The position numbers were made by a program, and so were the translations under genes. 64,000 nt of DNA from the NCBI RefSeq assembly GCF_035944355.1, contig NZ_DASZBH010000004.1, positions 62,001 to 126,000 of the forward strand. The letters are read 5' to 3'. The notes under the pieces are model-generated. The model saw nothing but the letters and a program-made list of their open reading frames with translations, ran no database searches and was not told the origin of the DNA. The first letter of the stretch is position 1; each line of letters begins with the position of its first letter. This stretch comes from Frateuria_A sp035944355 (GTDB taxonomy: Bacteria > Pseudomonadota > Gammaproteobacteria > Xanthomonadales > Rhodanobacteraceae). Of the stretch, positions 8,133 to 18,000 are shown one piece after another.

Positions 8133-8232
8133 GGCGGTTGCCGGGCAGGGGAGCCCCAGGGATCCTTTTCCAGCGGCTGCTTGCAGCGGATTCGCTTCCG
8201 GGACCAGCGGCCGAAGCGAACCAGCCCGACAC

Positions 8233-8400
8233 CGGAGTTTTTTGCGGAGTCCGCAAAAAAGCTCTCGAGCAGATCCGCGGCAGCTACCCCGTGCTCAGGT
8301 AGTGCAAGCGCAGCAACCCTCAGTCGGAGTTTTTTGCGGAGTCCGCAAAAAAGTCTGGAGCAGATCGGCAGCAGCTATCCCTGCGCTCAGGTAGTGGAAC
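8233..8400. repeat. Two direct repeats, 92-bp period, each with a 23-bp palindrome
   Basis: Two copies of a roughly 75-bp unit begin at 8233 and 8325. Each opens with CGGAG followed by a perfect palindrome with arms TTTTTTGCGGA and TCCGCAAAAAA around a central G (8238-8260 and 8330-8352). Each then continues with a similar AGCAGATC...CAGCTA...GCTCAGGTAGTG tail. A third, shorter version of the palindrome occurs at 8928-8948. The stretch 8133-8508 contains no gene. Each palindrome could also form an A/T-flanked terminator-like hairpin on either strand. Confidence 0.85.
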
Positions 8401-8410
8401 ATAAAGGAGT

Positions 8411-8505
8411 GGGATTCACTTTCGCGCGATCAGCCGCGCAGCCGTTGGTATCGCTCAGCTGCGCCGAATCCCAAAAATACAACCAACGAATCTCAAGTGA
8501 ATCCC
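8411..8505. repeat. Nested inverted repeats before the ribbon-helix-helix gene
   Basis: A perfect 11-bp inverted repeat, GGGATTCACTT (8411-8421) and AAGTGAATCCC (8495-8505), encloses a second pair, CGTTGG and CCAACG. The right arm ends three bases before the ATG of the ribbon-helix-helix gene at 8509. Such an arrangement could be an operator for that protein, or an oriT-like or other structured DNA site. No relaxase gene is seen in the window. Confidence 0.65.
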
Positions 8506-8508
8506 GCT

Positions 8509-8922
8509 ATGGCTACCTCACAAATTAGCGTTCGTCTCGACGACGGCATGTTGCAGAAGCTAGAAGCCCTGCTGGCGGAACGTGGCGGGACGCGTGCTGC
8601 CGCGGTGCGCGAAGCCGTGCGCGACTGGCTACAGGAGGAGCGACGGCGCGACGAGCAAGACCACCTAGAGGCGCGGATCGCCGGGTCGCTAAGCCGAACC
8701 AGGAAGGAGATCAGTCTCGTGCGCAATGATGTGCACGTACTGATGGCCTTCTTCGATAGGTTCGTGCGGTCCTACCTCGTGCACACGCCTCCGGTTCCTT
8801 CGGAAGCCATCGACGCGCAGGCGGCAACCGCAAGCGAGCGTTATCACAAGCTCATGCGCGACATACCTTCCGCGCTACAAAATGGCGAAGGGCTCGCAGC
8901 GTTCTGGTCGGTTGCGGAGTAG
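8509..8922 (+). CDS. Ribbon-helix-helix (CopG/MobC-like) DNA-binding protein
   Basis: 137-aa protein. Residues 1-45 form a ribbon-helix-helix domain (MATSQISVRLDDGMLQKLEA, then RAAAVREAVRDWLQEE), which binds operator or oriT DNA as a dimer. The rest is a helical extension (RIAGSLSRTRKEISLVRNDV, then FDRFVRSYLVHTPPV) rarely seen on minimal antitoxins but reminiscent of mobilisation accessory proteins. A GTG start four codons upstream (8497) is also in frame and lies within the inverted repeat. A palindrome with arms TTTTTGCGGG and CCCGCAAAAA follows the stop by six bases. No cognate toxin gene is adjacent. Confidence 0.65.
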   Translation: MATSQISVRLDDGMLQKLEALLAERGGTRAAAVREAVRDWLQEERRRDEQDHLEARIAGSLSRTRKEISLVRNDVHVLMAFFDRFVRSYLVHTPPVPSEAIDAQAATASERYHKLMRDIPSALQNGEGLAAFWSVAE

Positions 8923-8927
8923 CCCTA

Positions 8928-8948
8928 TTTTTGCGGGGCCCGCAAAAA
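8928..8948. repeat. Third copy of the A/T-flanked GC palindrome
   Basis: A perfect 21-bp palindrome with arms TTTTTGCGGG and CCCGCAAAAA around a central G, a variant of the elements at 8238-8260 and 8330-8352. It lies just after the ribbon-helix-helix gene and may act as its terminator as well as a protein-binding site. Confidence 0.8.
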
Positions 8949-9074
8949 TGGGGGGCTAGGGGACAGCTGAATCTCGCCACCAATGGCGCACCCGGGCTAC
9001 CCGCGATTTCCCTGGAAGTCTCTGTGCGGACAGATGGCCCCCGCTCAGCGACCGGCCGTCTACTCGGAGCGCAA

Positions 9075-9278
9075 ATGAAATTGTATTTGAACGATTCCAA
9101 GGTTGGCGAAATCTTGGATCTGTATCGCATCTATCTACAGCAAGAGGAGGAGCTGCGTGCACCCATGAGCGCCATCGTCGAAGGCATCGTGCTGTACTTC
9201 TTGGACGAGCACCCGCAGTTCCGCGCTTGGAATGCTCGTGGTTGCTGCTCAGGTGGGGAGGTGGAAGAAAGGTTGTGA
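9075..9278 (+). CDS. Small hypothetical protein, 67 aa
   Basis: Begins MKLYLNDSKVGEILDLYRIY and is predicted to be a short strand followed by helices, a layout compatible with a ribbon-helix-helix-like DNA-binding protein, but no family is recognised. The last residues (GCCSGGEVEERL) look unstructured. The frame is open further upstream, but that part lacks coding character, so I start at the ATG at 9075. It is the last plus-strand gene before the oppositely oriented defence-like genes, separated from them by 240 bases with no recognised feature. Confidence 0.4.
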   Translation: MKLYLNDSKVGEILDLYRIYLQQEEELRAPMSAIVEGIVLYFLDEHPQFRAWNARGCCSGGEVEERL

Positions 9279-9519
9279 CGGGGGCAGCAAGCCAACCCCG
9301 TCGATCATGGGCCAACTGGTGGCATGATGAATTGATGGCGCACCCGCAGCGCTTGTGGCATGAGCTACCAAAACCTGGATCTATCAGAAATATCTTCCAG
9401 CGTGTTTTGTAGTTCGTGCACTCATTTTCGGGGTGCTGCTCGGCATATCTAAATCTGAGTGACGAGCGCATCGTCGCGTATGCGCCAGTGACGAGAACGC
9501 TAGTTCCGGAGGCATTGGA

Positions 9520-12500
9520 TCAGGCAGGAATCTCATTCACCATAGGCCCCTCAGCTCCGATGGCTGAGAACCTGTAGAACTTCGCAGCGGCTCCCATGTG
9601 CCTGAACTTCTGACGTGCCAACTGCAGCAGCTTTTCGTCGCACGTAGAGATTACGAACTGCCGCTCACCTTCCGGAGAACTTTGGAGTCCTGATATAAGA
9701 TCCAGCAGCGCGTACATGTTCAGGTCATCAAAATGCGTTACAGGGTCGTCCATCATGATGGACGAGAAGCCTGACCAGGTCTGGGAGCTGCAGGCGGTCA
9801 AGAACAGTCCCAGGACGAGCGTCTGCACTTGCGATTGGCTGAAGTAGTCGGTAGGTCGCAACTCCTGGCCCTTTCTGTGAACCCGGATGCCTATAGCTGA
9901 GTCTTTGCTAGACACCTCAATTTCGCCGAACCCGTAGACTGGTCGCAGCCGTTGTTGAATTACCGCCGTCCTAGGACCGTACTGTTTTATAAAATGCTGT
10001 GTAGCGACCGCCTGCTGACCGCCTAACAGCTTCGTGACGTCCTCAAAATAGGAGAGCCAAGGCTCGACTTTTCGCGCGCGCTCTTCAGCCTGTTCTGCCA
10101 GCTTTGCGCTAGCTTGGATGCGGTCGCGCATGTTCTGGAACGCGGCCGAGGTGGCTGCCGTATCCACGGCCACTTCAAGGTCGGCTACACGGTCACGTAA
10201 GCTTAATGCTTCCGTCTCGCGCGCAGTCGCCTCTAGGATTCGTTGACGCAATTGCTCCTCTGAAACGTCGCTGCCAAGTCCTGCAGCGGTCAGTGATCCG
10301 ACCAGGAACTGCACTTTGGTCTGATAGGTATTCCATGTCTGAGCTGCCTGCTGATGGTTGGTACGCGCCGCCGCGAGAGTTGCCTTAGCCGCGGCGTGAG
10401 CGGCCTTCTGGGTATCCAGTGAGGAGCTTGCATTTTGAACGGAAAAACTAGCTTCGAGCAGCTGCGCCTCGGCCTCCCCCAGTTGTTGAGCCAGGGCCGG
10501 TAGGCCTGCCGCAAGATCAACCGCACCGCGATTCGCTTCGACAAGGAGCTCAGTCAATCGGCCCTTCGTCTCCTCTAGCAAGGTCGTCGACGCCAGGCGC
10601 TCTCGCTCCGATGCTTGGCGGCGATCCTGAGCAGCAGCGAGCGAGGCATCTGCAGCGGCCAACAGCTGCCGCGCATTGTTGGCGGCGCTGGCGGCGAGCA
10701 TCTCGGCTTCACGTGCCTGAGTGCTCACCTTTTCAAGTTGTTGGAAAGTATCGCTCGATAAAGATAGTCCAATAGAACTCAGCGCTGTCTCAAAGGTTGA
10801 CCGCTTTCGTTCAAGTTCCTCACGCTCAATCGCGGTCTGCCTTAGTTGTTCCTCTTCCTGGCTCAGCTCGTCAGAGAGCGATTCTCGCGTAGCAACCTGT
10901 GCCTGAAGCTTTATCCGTGCGGCACCCATTTCCTCAGTCAATCGAACTACGAGCTCACTTTGAGCCATCCGTTCGTCGATTGCAGCCAACAGTGCCTCTT
11001 GGCTGCTATGGTCATGACCGCACAGCAAGCAAGTCGCTCCGTCCACGTGAGCTCGTAGCTCGGCAATGAGCTTTTGCACATTGGTATCGTTGGTCTTGGC
11101 TGAACTGAGTTCCCGCTCTACGCCAGCAACAAGACGTTCCTGCGCCAAGACTGCTTGATGCGCTTCGCTCAACCGCGCGCGCCGCGCCTCGGACGAGCCG
11201 CGCAGCATAGCCTCGCGGGCTTGTGCGGCTTCCAATCTCGGCTCTGCCTGCACCCAGAGGCCTGCCTGTTCGTTCACCCGTTGCACCCGGGCTCTCGCAT
11301 CTTCAGCGGTTTTCAGTGCAGCATCGAGGCGGCGGAGCGCTGCTGCCGCATCCTGCTGTGCACTTGACGCGTGAGACTCGTTCTCCCTTTGCTGGATGAG
11401 AAGAGGGTTCAGTACAGCGAGACTTTCGGCTAGCGCCTGGCTCTGAGCAGTCAGCTGCGCATATTCCGGCTGAATTGAGGTGGCCCATGCGAACCACCCC
11501 TGCCGGTTTCGCGCGCCCTCTTCCTGGCTTTTGCGTAGCGCAAGCTCACTAGCAAGCGAACCGAGGCGCGCGGAAGCGGCGGCAGCGTTCACCTCGGCTG
11601 TTTCGACCTGTGTCTTATGTTCCTCAAGCTGCGCGCGCATGGGTTCGAGTTGCCCATGGAGGGTCTTTAAGGCCATGACATGCTCAAGGCTCTTGGAAAC
11701 CGTCGCACGCGAGTTGACCGCTTCAGTTGCGGACGACTCCAGCATCGCACGGAGAGCTCTCGTGTCGCGGGAGCTGATGCCAGAGATGTTGAACCCCGAG
11801 GTCAGTATGGATTGCTCCAACTCGGTGAACCGAGAGTCAAGCGCGTCCGGAGACGTGTCCGTAGAGGCAAGACTTTCAAGGCGCTCCAATTCCCCTCGGT
11901 CGGCGTCTATGGAGCCGCGAGCGCTTTCCGCTTGCTTTCGTGCTTCGCTGAGTGCTTGCCGGGCGAGCTTCAGTACATCCTCGGCCTTTTTCAAGCCGCT
12001 CACATAGTCTTCGAATGCGAGCATGCGAGACACGATGTCCGAGGGCAGTTCGCATTTTTCCCCAACGTCACGGGTGAGCTCTTGGCTGTCCTGGCTGAAC
12101 AGATGAGTGGCTCGAAAGAGAGCTACCATGTTCTCAACGCGATCAGCTGCGGCCGAGGCCCCACCAGTAAGAAGGCTCAGGACCTCCTTTCTAGAGGCTG
12201 GTCTTCCATCTACCTGAGCACTGTTGGGTTCCGCCAAGTTGCGGGTAATGACGTGCTGCTGAAACTCACGCTCGAGCGTAAGAGTAACCACGGTCGATTC
12301 GTCATCACTGTCTAGATGTTTCGCTGCTTTTTCTAAGCCGCCGCTCACCTTGCTAAGTCGACCAACGCCGCCGGTAACGGCAAAGTCGATGGCATCGAAA
12401 AACGACGTCTTGCCGAAGCCGTTTGGACCGTACAGAACGGTCACAGCCGAGCCTAGTGCGAACTCCTTCTTCTTTCGGTAGGCACGAAAGTTCTGGATTG

Positions 12501-13143
12501 AGATCGACTTTAGCGTTGCCTGGACTCGCGTGTCAGCGGTGGGTTCTGCGGACACCTCAGCCGGAGCTCCCCCGAGCTTTTCTGGCGGGCCGTAGATTCC
12601 CTCTAAACACGCGCTAAGAATCGAACTCGCACTGCTCTTCGATGGTAGGACGAGAGCTTTGGCGAGATCAGCCTTCAAGTTGCGCTGTCGAAGTAACGTC
12701 TGAGCGGAGGGTGGTCGGGTCTGTACACCATGAGTAACCGGCGAGAGCGGCAGGAATGGCAGCCTGGCGAGGCTGCTCGCTAGGTCGTCGTCCAGCTGAA
12801 CGACATACTTTCTGCAGAAGTAGACGTCGACTTCGACGCGTGAACGGAAGGACTCGGCAACGGGGATTTCCGCCGGGACGCAGAACACGAATGACACATC
12901 CTTAGTCGACCATTCCGAGGTTCGTTTGAGATAGAGCTTCTTGAAAGCCTCGTACAGCGGCAGATAGTCAGCCTCATCACCAAACGCAAATGCTGTGACC
13001 GCATGGTCTCGAAGCATTAAAAGTAGCGGTAGCAAGTCCTCGCGAAAGGCCTCCTCTGTGAAGGTGGCTCCGGCCACAAGCGGCGACAGTGCGCCGCGTA
13101 CCTTCGAAGGTAGGTTCAGAATCTCAGGAGAATGAAGCATCAA
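9520..13143 (-). CDS. Rad50/SMC-like ATPase with zinc hook
   Basis: 1207-aa ABC-type ATPase of the Rad50/SMC/RecN superfamily. Order: a unique N-terminal domain (1-205) of no recognised family; Walker A GPNGFGKTSFFDA (239-251); a long alanine/glutamate-rich coiled coil; a Rad50-type zinc hook CLLCGHDHSS (Cys705 and Cys708); a second coiled coil; a degenerate signature FSQSQ (about 1101-1105); and Walker B IMMDD (1129-1133) with THFDD following. Such proteins sense or tether DNA ends, and several anti-phage systems (for example Lamassu) use one with a dedicated effector. Its start overlaps the end of the nitrilase-fold gene by 20 bases, with GAGAGG 6 bases before the ATG, so the pair is coupled. 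The N-terminal domain is the main oddity. Confidence 0.85.
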   Translation of the reverse strand: MMLHSPEILNLPSKVRGALSPLVAGATFTEEAFREDLLPLLLMLRDHAVTAFAFGDEADYLPLYEAFKKLYLKRTSEWSTKDVSFVFCVPAEIPVAESFRSRVEVDVYFCRKYVVQLDDDLASSLARLPFLPLSPVTHGVQTRPPSAQTLLRQRNLKADLAKALVLPSKSSASSILSACLEGIYGPPEKLGGAPAEVSAEPTADTRVQATLKSISIQNFRAYRKKKEFALGSAVTVLYGPNGFGKTSFFDAIDFAVTGGVGRLSKVSGGLEKAAKHLDSDDESTVVTLTLEREFQQHVITRNLAEPNSAQVDGRPASRKEVLSLLTGGASAAADRVENMVALFRATHLFSQDSQELTRDVGEKCELPSDIVSRMLAFEDYVSGLKKAEDVLKLARQALSEARKQAESARGSIDADRGELERLESLASTDTSPDALDSRFTELEQSILTSGFNISGISSRDTRALRAMLESSATEAVNSRATVSKSLEHVMALKTLHGQLEPMRAQLEEHKTQVETAEVNAAAASARLGSLASELALRKSQEEGARNRQGWFAWATSIQPEYAQLTAQSQALAESLAVLNPLLIQQRENESHASSAQQDAAAALRRLDAALKTAEDARARVQRVNEQAGLWVQAEPRLEAAQAREAMLRGSSEARRARLSEAHQAVLAQERLVAGVERELSSAKTNDTNVQKLIAELRAHVDGATCLLCGHDHSSQEALLAAIDERMAQSELVVRLTEEMGAARIKLQAQVATRESLSDELSQEEEQLRQTAIEREELERKRSTFETALSSIGLSLSSDTFQQLEKVSTQAREAEMLAASAANNARQLLAAADASLAAAQDRRQASERERLASTTLLEETKGRLTELLVEANRGAVDLAAGLPALAQQLGEAEAQLLEASFSVQNASSSLDTQKAAHAAAKATLAAARTNHQQAAQTWNTYQTKVQFLVGSLTAAGLGSDVSEEQLRQRILEATARETEALSLRDRVADLEVAVDTAATSAAFQNMRDRIQASAKLAEQAEERARKVEPWLSYFEDVTKLLGGQQAVATQHFIKQYGPRTAVIQQRLRPVYGFGEIEVSSKDSAIGIRVHRKGQELRPTDYFSQSQVQTLVLGLFLTACSSQTWSGFSSIMMDDPVTHFDDLNMYALLDLISGLQSSPEGERQFVISTCDEKLLQLARQKFRHMGAAAKFYRFSAIGAEGPMVNEIPA

Positions 13144-14947
13144 GCGCCTCTCTCAGCTCCATTTCATTTGCGGCGTCTTGGTATGCCTTGAGAACATCCT
13201 GATAGCCAACCCGAATGACGGCGCTAGTGGGGTCTGTGAAGTTGAGTTCGTTTATCGGTTCAGCGACTTGGTCAAACAATGACCGCATCCGCGGGTCCCA
13301 TGAGGTGTTGTGTTCATCGCGACTAACCAGAAGCAGTTGACCACGATGATCCGGCATCAAATTGAGTACGTGCTTGTCGCAGTCCTCATGGCTTTTGCCC
13401 ATTACGGCGACAACTTCGACGCTCGACTCCCCTTTCACGATGGTTGCCTGTGCCCCGTTGCCATGGAACGTCGCTGAATACTGCGCGGCCTCCAGGATCG
13501 AGAAGGTATGTAGTACGTGCCTCACCGCATGAGATTGGGTGCTTTTCCACTTGTCTGGATCACTACCTGTCTCCGGAGTTGCGACTAAGATCGTCCTGTC
13601 TAGCGCTCTCCATGGTAGCCAGCGAAGCGCGTTCACTGACCGCTGATGCGCGGCGCCGGCAGCGGCGGCCAATGGCAAGGCAGGGAACGAAACCTGCAAG
13701 GATTTCGCAGAGTCATCAAGTTCGTCGTTTACCCACTTCACGACCGCAGGAACAAGTCCTGAGGGAGACCGAGGGTCTACTGAACCGGGGTATGGATGCA
13801 CCGTGGCGTCAGCGATAGCCAATTTCTTACCTGCGGCGCCCGGTGCTAGAGCTAAGGGATTCAACTGACGGAATGAGTGAATGCACGCTCCGCGTTCTCG
13901 GAAGACTGCATCCCTGAAGTTCTCCAAAGGATTACCAGGTCGCTGGAGTTCGCCGCCGCAGTAGGTTGGCATATTCTCCGGCTTGATGAATTTGTCGCTT
14001 GCGAAGATGACCGCCGACTGCCCGTACTTACTAGCCGTTCCCGGCACGGCATTTCCGGCTACGTTCGCCATCACTAGAGAGGTACCGTCACGTAAAACAT
14101 TTGGGAACTGCAACGGATTGAAAAATGGTTGGACCTGACTCATGAACGAAGCATGCGATGGTCTTGGGTTGCATTGCGCGACGAACAACCAGGTGAGCGG
14201 TAGCTGCGCTTCCTTCGCTGCCGCGGTCTGTTCGATGTACTGTAGAAGCCACTCCCAAATTCGACGTTGATCCCTGACTCCAATCCAGTCGTAGCAGACT
14301 AGTGTCGCAAATCGATATGGGGTGAGGCTGTCGGCGTAAGTGCCCTTGAACAAGAAGATTGATTGCCCTTTGAACATGGACTCATGGTGTACTTGCAGTT
14401 CTACTCCCGCGGGTTCGATCTTGGTCTGAATCCAACATCGGACTTCGCCAGGCCCGATCTTCGCCCATGTAGCGCAGCAGTTGACCCATTGGTCTGCGCG
14501 GATTCGATCTAACGAGCTACCCACATCGTCGTAGGTCGTGCCTGGCCGCTGTACCAGTTCTCCAAACTGCTCCGGCGTCAGGCCCTCGAAGCCACCAATG
14601 ACGACCGTTCCTGTCGGCCAATTGCCCTCGGCCATAGCGGACGTGATACGGTCGAAGCCGGCCAAGCCAGGCAGCGTGCATTCGGGGAAGATGGTGAAGT
14701 GGGTCTTCTCAGCGCCATGTGCGCGCTGGAGGGCCACGGCGAGCGTGCTGTCGATACCCGATAGCGCAGCATCCCTCCATTTAGGCAAAAGCGGGAACGG
14801 CTCGACTTGCGCGAAGTCCACATAGGGTTGCGCAATGACCATTCCAACTTCTCCGCGCGGAAATCGCACGTCAAGTTGACCGATGTCAATCTCAATGACC
14901 CGAATCAATTGCTTCCCCCAATCGCCTTTTGTTTCCAACTCTGGCAC
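13124..14947 (-). CDS. Nitrilase-fold (carbon-nitrogen hydrolase) protein
   Basis: 607-aa protein. Residues 1-340 carry a carbon-nitrogen hydrolase domain with the Glu-Lys-Cys catalytic set in recognisable surroundings: IFPECTLPG (E89), CWIQTKIEPAG (K176) and ATLVCYDWIG (C218). The second half (about 380-607) is not recognised. Nitrilase-fold enzymes cleave nitriles or amides, and some use glutamine or NAD-related substrates. The start is GTG at 14947; no strong ribosome site is visible and no ATG lies nearby. It is the promoter-proximal gene of a two-gene unit with the SMC-like ATPase. The pairing, the extended length and the neighbouring restriction gene suggest the effector of a defence system rather than a metabolic enzyme. 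The substrate is unknown. Confidence 0.75.
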   Translation of the reverse strand: MPELETKGDWGKQLIRVIEIDIGQLDVRFPRGEVGMVIAQPYVDFAQVEPFPLLPKWRDAALSGIDSTLAVALQRAHGAEKTHFTIFPECTLPGLAGFDRITSAMAEGNWPTGTVVIGGFEGLTPEQFGELVQRPGTTYDDVGSSLDRIRADQWVNCCATWAKIGPGEVRCWIQTKIEPAGVELQVHHESMFKGQSIFLFKGTYADSLTPYRFATLVCYDWIGVRDQRRIWEWLLQYIEQTAAAKEAQLPLTWLFVAQCNPRPSHASFMSQVQPFFNPLQFPNVLRDGTSLVMANVAGNAVPGTASKYGQSAVIFASDKFIKPENMPTYCGGELQRPGNPLENFRDAVFRERGACIHSFRQLNPLALAPGAAGKKLAIADATVHPYPGSVDPRSPSGLVPAVVKWVNDELDDSAKSLQVSFPALPLAAAAGAAHQRSVNALRWLPWRALDRTILVATPETGSDPDKWKSTQSHAVRHVLHTFSILEAAQYSATFHGNGAQATIVKGESSVEVVAVMGKSHEDCDKHVLNLMPDHRGQLLLVSRDEHNTSWDPRMRSLFDQVAEPINELNFTDPTSAVIRVGYQDVLKAYQDAANEMELREALDASFS

Positions 14948-15056
14948 GTACGGTAGTAAATTACCTCGAGAGGGATCTCAACGAAATTCCGCTTTTGGCC
15001 GCAAGCGAGCGCAATGCGCGTCGATTAAATTTTGCTCCCAGATGTACCGACTAGTG

Positions 15057-18000
15057 TCAGGTACCGCTGTAGCGATCATCACTGACTCGCGCGCGGCCCA
15101 GTGCCACCAGCATATCGAGTAGTTGGGGCAGGCGCTTTTTCCAAGGGCCACGGGCGGTGAAGCGGGCGGCGATGTCGTCCACACTGAGCGGCACGGCGCT
15201 AGCGGTGAGGGTATCGGCCACAGCGCGGACCTGGGCCACGGTGTCCTTAGGCCACGGCTGCGGCTTGCTGCCGGCGCCGGCAGCGGTGGCCGAGGCGGTG
15301 TCGTCGTCGAGTGCGGTGTCCAGATCGCGCTGTTCCGGCGCCATCTGCGCAGAGGGATTCTGAAACTCCGGGCGCAGCCAGCGTACCTGGCCACCGGCTT
15401 CCTCGGCGGCGCGCTCGGCGTTGAGGGCGACCAGACGTTCGAGGATGGCTTTGTCGAAGGCATGCTTCGCCCCGTCGCGGTCGCTGCTTTCGGCGAGCGC
15501 GTCATTGCCGTGAGCTACGCGCAGCAGCGGTAGTAGGTCGCTCCAGCTGTAGGCATCGAGCACGGCCGCATCGATCTCGTCGTGTAACTGGCGCAGCACC
15601 GAGACGAGGCCATGCTCGTGGATCACGCGCTCTTTGGCGCTCAGTGTCTCGCCGCAGCGCAGCTTCTCGAGCACGTTGTACATGCCGGTGAGGGTTAGGT
15701 CGGGGTAGGCGGCCTGCTGACGCTTGCGGTGGGCGTCGAGTTGTTCGGCGAGGTCGCCTAGGTGCGTGCCCAGCGATTCAAGTGATGGGAACGGAAATGT
15801 TTCGAAGCAACGAGTTTTGTTGTAGCGCGGATCGTTCCCAACTCCGAGCCTTCCGCCAGTTGCTAGTGCCCAGACCGTGTGTACCTCGCTTGACACCACA
15901 CCAAGTGTCGAAGCTCGTTCGTCCGCAATAGTAACAAGGGAGCTATCGGGTGTGGTTCCGATCGGTAGGAAGGAAAAAAATCTGTGCTTGGAGGTTTCAA
16001 GCGTAACGATGTAGCGGTCCAGTCCGGCGACAGCTACCCGAAATTGCTGTCGGGGATGGCCTATAACCCACCAGCGCTCACGGAAGGCGGGATTGCGATT
16101 CAGGTCCCGCTCTGGCTTTGCGCGCTGTAGAAGGTACTGATAGGGCGCAGGAAAACGCGCGCGCACCTGCTCCTCTTGTACTCCGTAGAAGTCGATCACA
16201 TACAGGCCGCGAGGTGTCTGCGATACGTCCCGCCCGTTGATGTACGGCCGGATATACTTTTCGAGGCCCGCCGACTTGCCGAGCCCCAATTCCACGGCTC
16301 GGGCTCGTGCAACTTGGAACGCTGTTCCGATTGTCTTCATGCCGACCGAACAAAGAGCCCGATTGGCGTGAAGCGACGCAGCGCGCGTCACATCAACGCC
16401 AACGGTAAGGTCGGCATTGATCCGTCCGATGCGGCTCTCCATCGTCACGACTAGATCGTCATTTCCATCCTCAGCCTCGGTCCGCTCTTCGGTCACGATG
16501 TGCAACTGACCGAGGCGGCGTCCACCCACCCCGACCGTGATGGCGATCCGCACAGCGGCGCCGTCCTCGTTATCCACCCACGGGTGATCAGGCACCGCGA
16601 ATACCAGTGACACGGGTGGGTCGCCTTCGAGATGCGGCTCAACGGCACGTCGGACATACGCTTGTCGAAGACTGTTGGTGGTAATCAGCCCGAACCGTTG
16701 AAGACTTCCGTGCGCAGTGAGCAAAGCTGCGTGATGCCACCAGCGCATCACAAAGTCGGTAGCTTGCGGAATCTCTGGCCAGGCGGCCTGGATCGCATCG
16801 ACATAGCCGTCTCCGAGCGCATCACGCATGCGCTTTGATCCAATAAACGGCGGATTACCGACTACAAAATCCGCTTGCGGCCAAGCAGCCCTGCGCGGGT
16901 TCACATAGCGCTCCAGAGGTACGCGGCGGCTGTCGTCAGGCACGGCCTCACCGGTAACGGGCGAGAACTTCATGCTTATGCCGTCCCAGCGGCTCAAAGG
17001 CACGCCACGCTCGTCGAGAAGGTATTCCACGCGGTCGTACGCCAGCACGGCATCGCGATTCTCGATGTTGCGAAAGTCACGAATCACCGGCTGCGGTGGG
17101 CTCACGTCGCCGCGGGTGCGGTAGTGCCATTGCAGGTAGCCGATCCACAGCACCACTTCGGCGATGGCGGCGGCGCGCGGGTTGATCTCGATGCCAAGCA
17201 GCTGGTGCGGGTCCACCGTTTCGCCACCCATGGCGTCGGCGCGTTCGCCGCCCAGGGCCAGGCCGGTCTGGCGAAAGCCCAGCTCGTCGAGCGCGTTGAG
17301 AACTTCACCTTCGAGGCGTTTGAGGTGTTCCAGCGTCACATACAGAAAGTTGCCGCTTCCGCAGGCGGGATCAAGCACGCGAACAGTGCAGAGGCGGTGG
17401 TGAAAGTCCTGGATGATCTTGATGGCCTCAGCCCGCGTCTCACGCATACGCTGCGCGAGGTTCTTCTCTTCCTTCGCGCGAGCCGGAAGTGCGGCGATGG
17501 ACTGCTCAATCTCACTGCTCTCTGCCGCCTTGATCAATGCTGCCGTGTGTGCGTCATTCCACTCCTCCCGCAGCGGCTCAATCACCGTGGGTAGCACCAG
17601 CCGCTCGACGTAAGCACGCGGCGTGTAGTGGGCGCCGAGCTTGTGCCGCTCGCCGGGATCAAGCGCGCGCTCTAGTAAGGTACCGAAGATGGCTGGCTCC
17701 ACGTGCTCCCACTTGGCTTTAGCCGCCTCTATCAGTAGGGCCACCTGCTCACGGGTTAGTGGCAGAGTGTCGGGCTGTTTGAACAGCTTGCCGTTGAAGC
17801 GCAGAACATCGCTGGCGATGGCGGCGGAGAAGCCGCCGCCGTCCATGTCATGCCATAGCTGGGCGAGCATGCGCATGGCGGTATCGGGCTGATCGGCGTA
17901 CTTCAGCAGCAGATCGCGGAAGCTGTCGGCGGGCAGCAGTCTCACGTCTTCGGCAAACATCGTGAACAGGCAGCGCATGAGGAACCGCGCCACGCTCTCG

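Noticed and set aside
8233..8400. Possible CRISPR or attC sites
   Set aside because: Only two units, no spacers of defined size and no cas or integron integrase gene; better seen as operator-like repeats.
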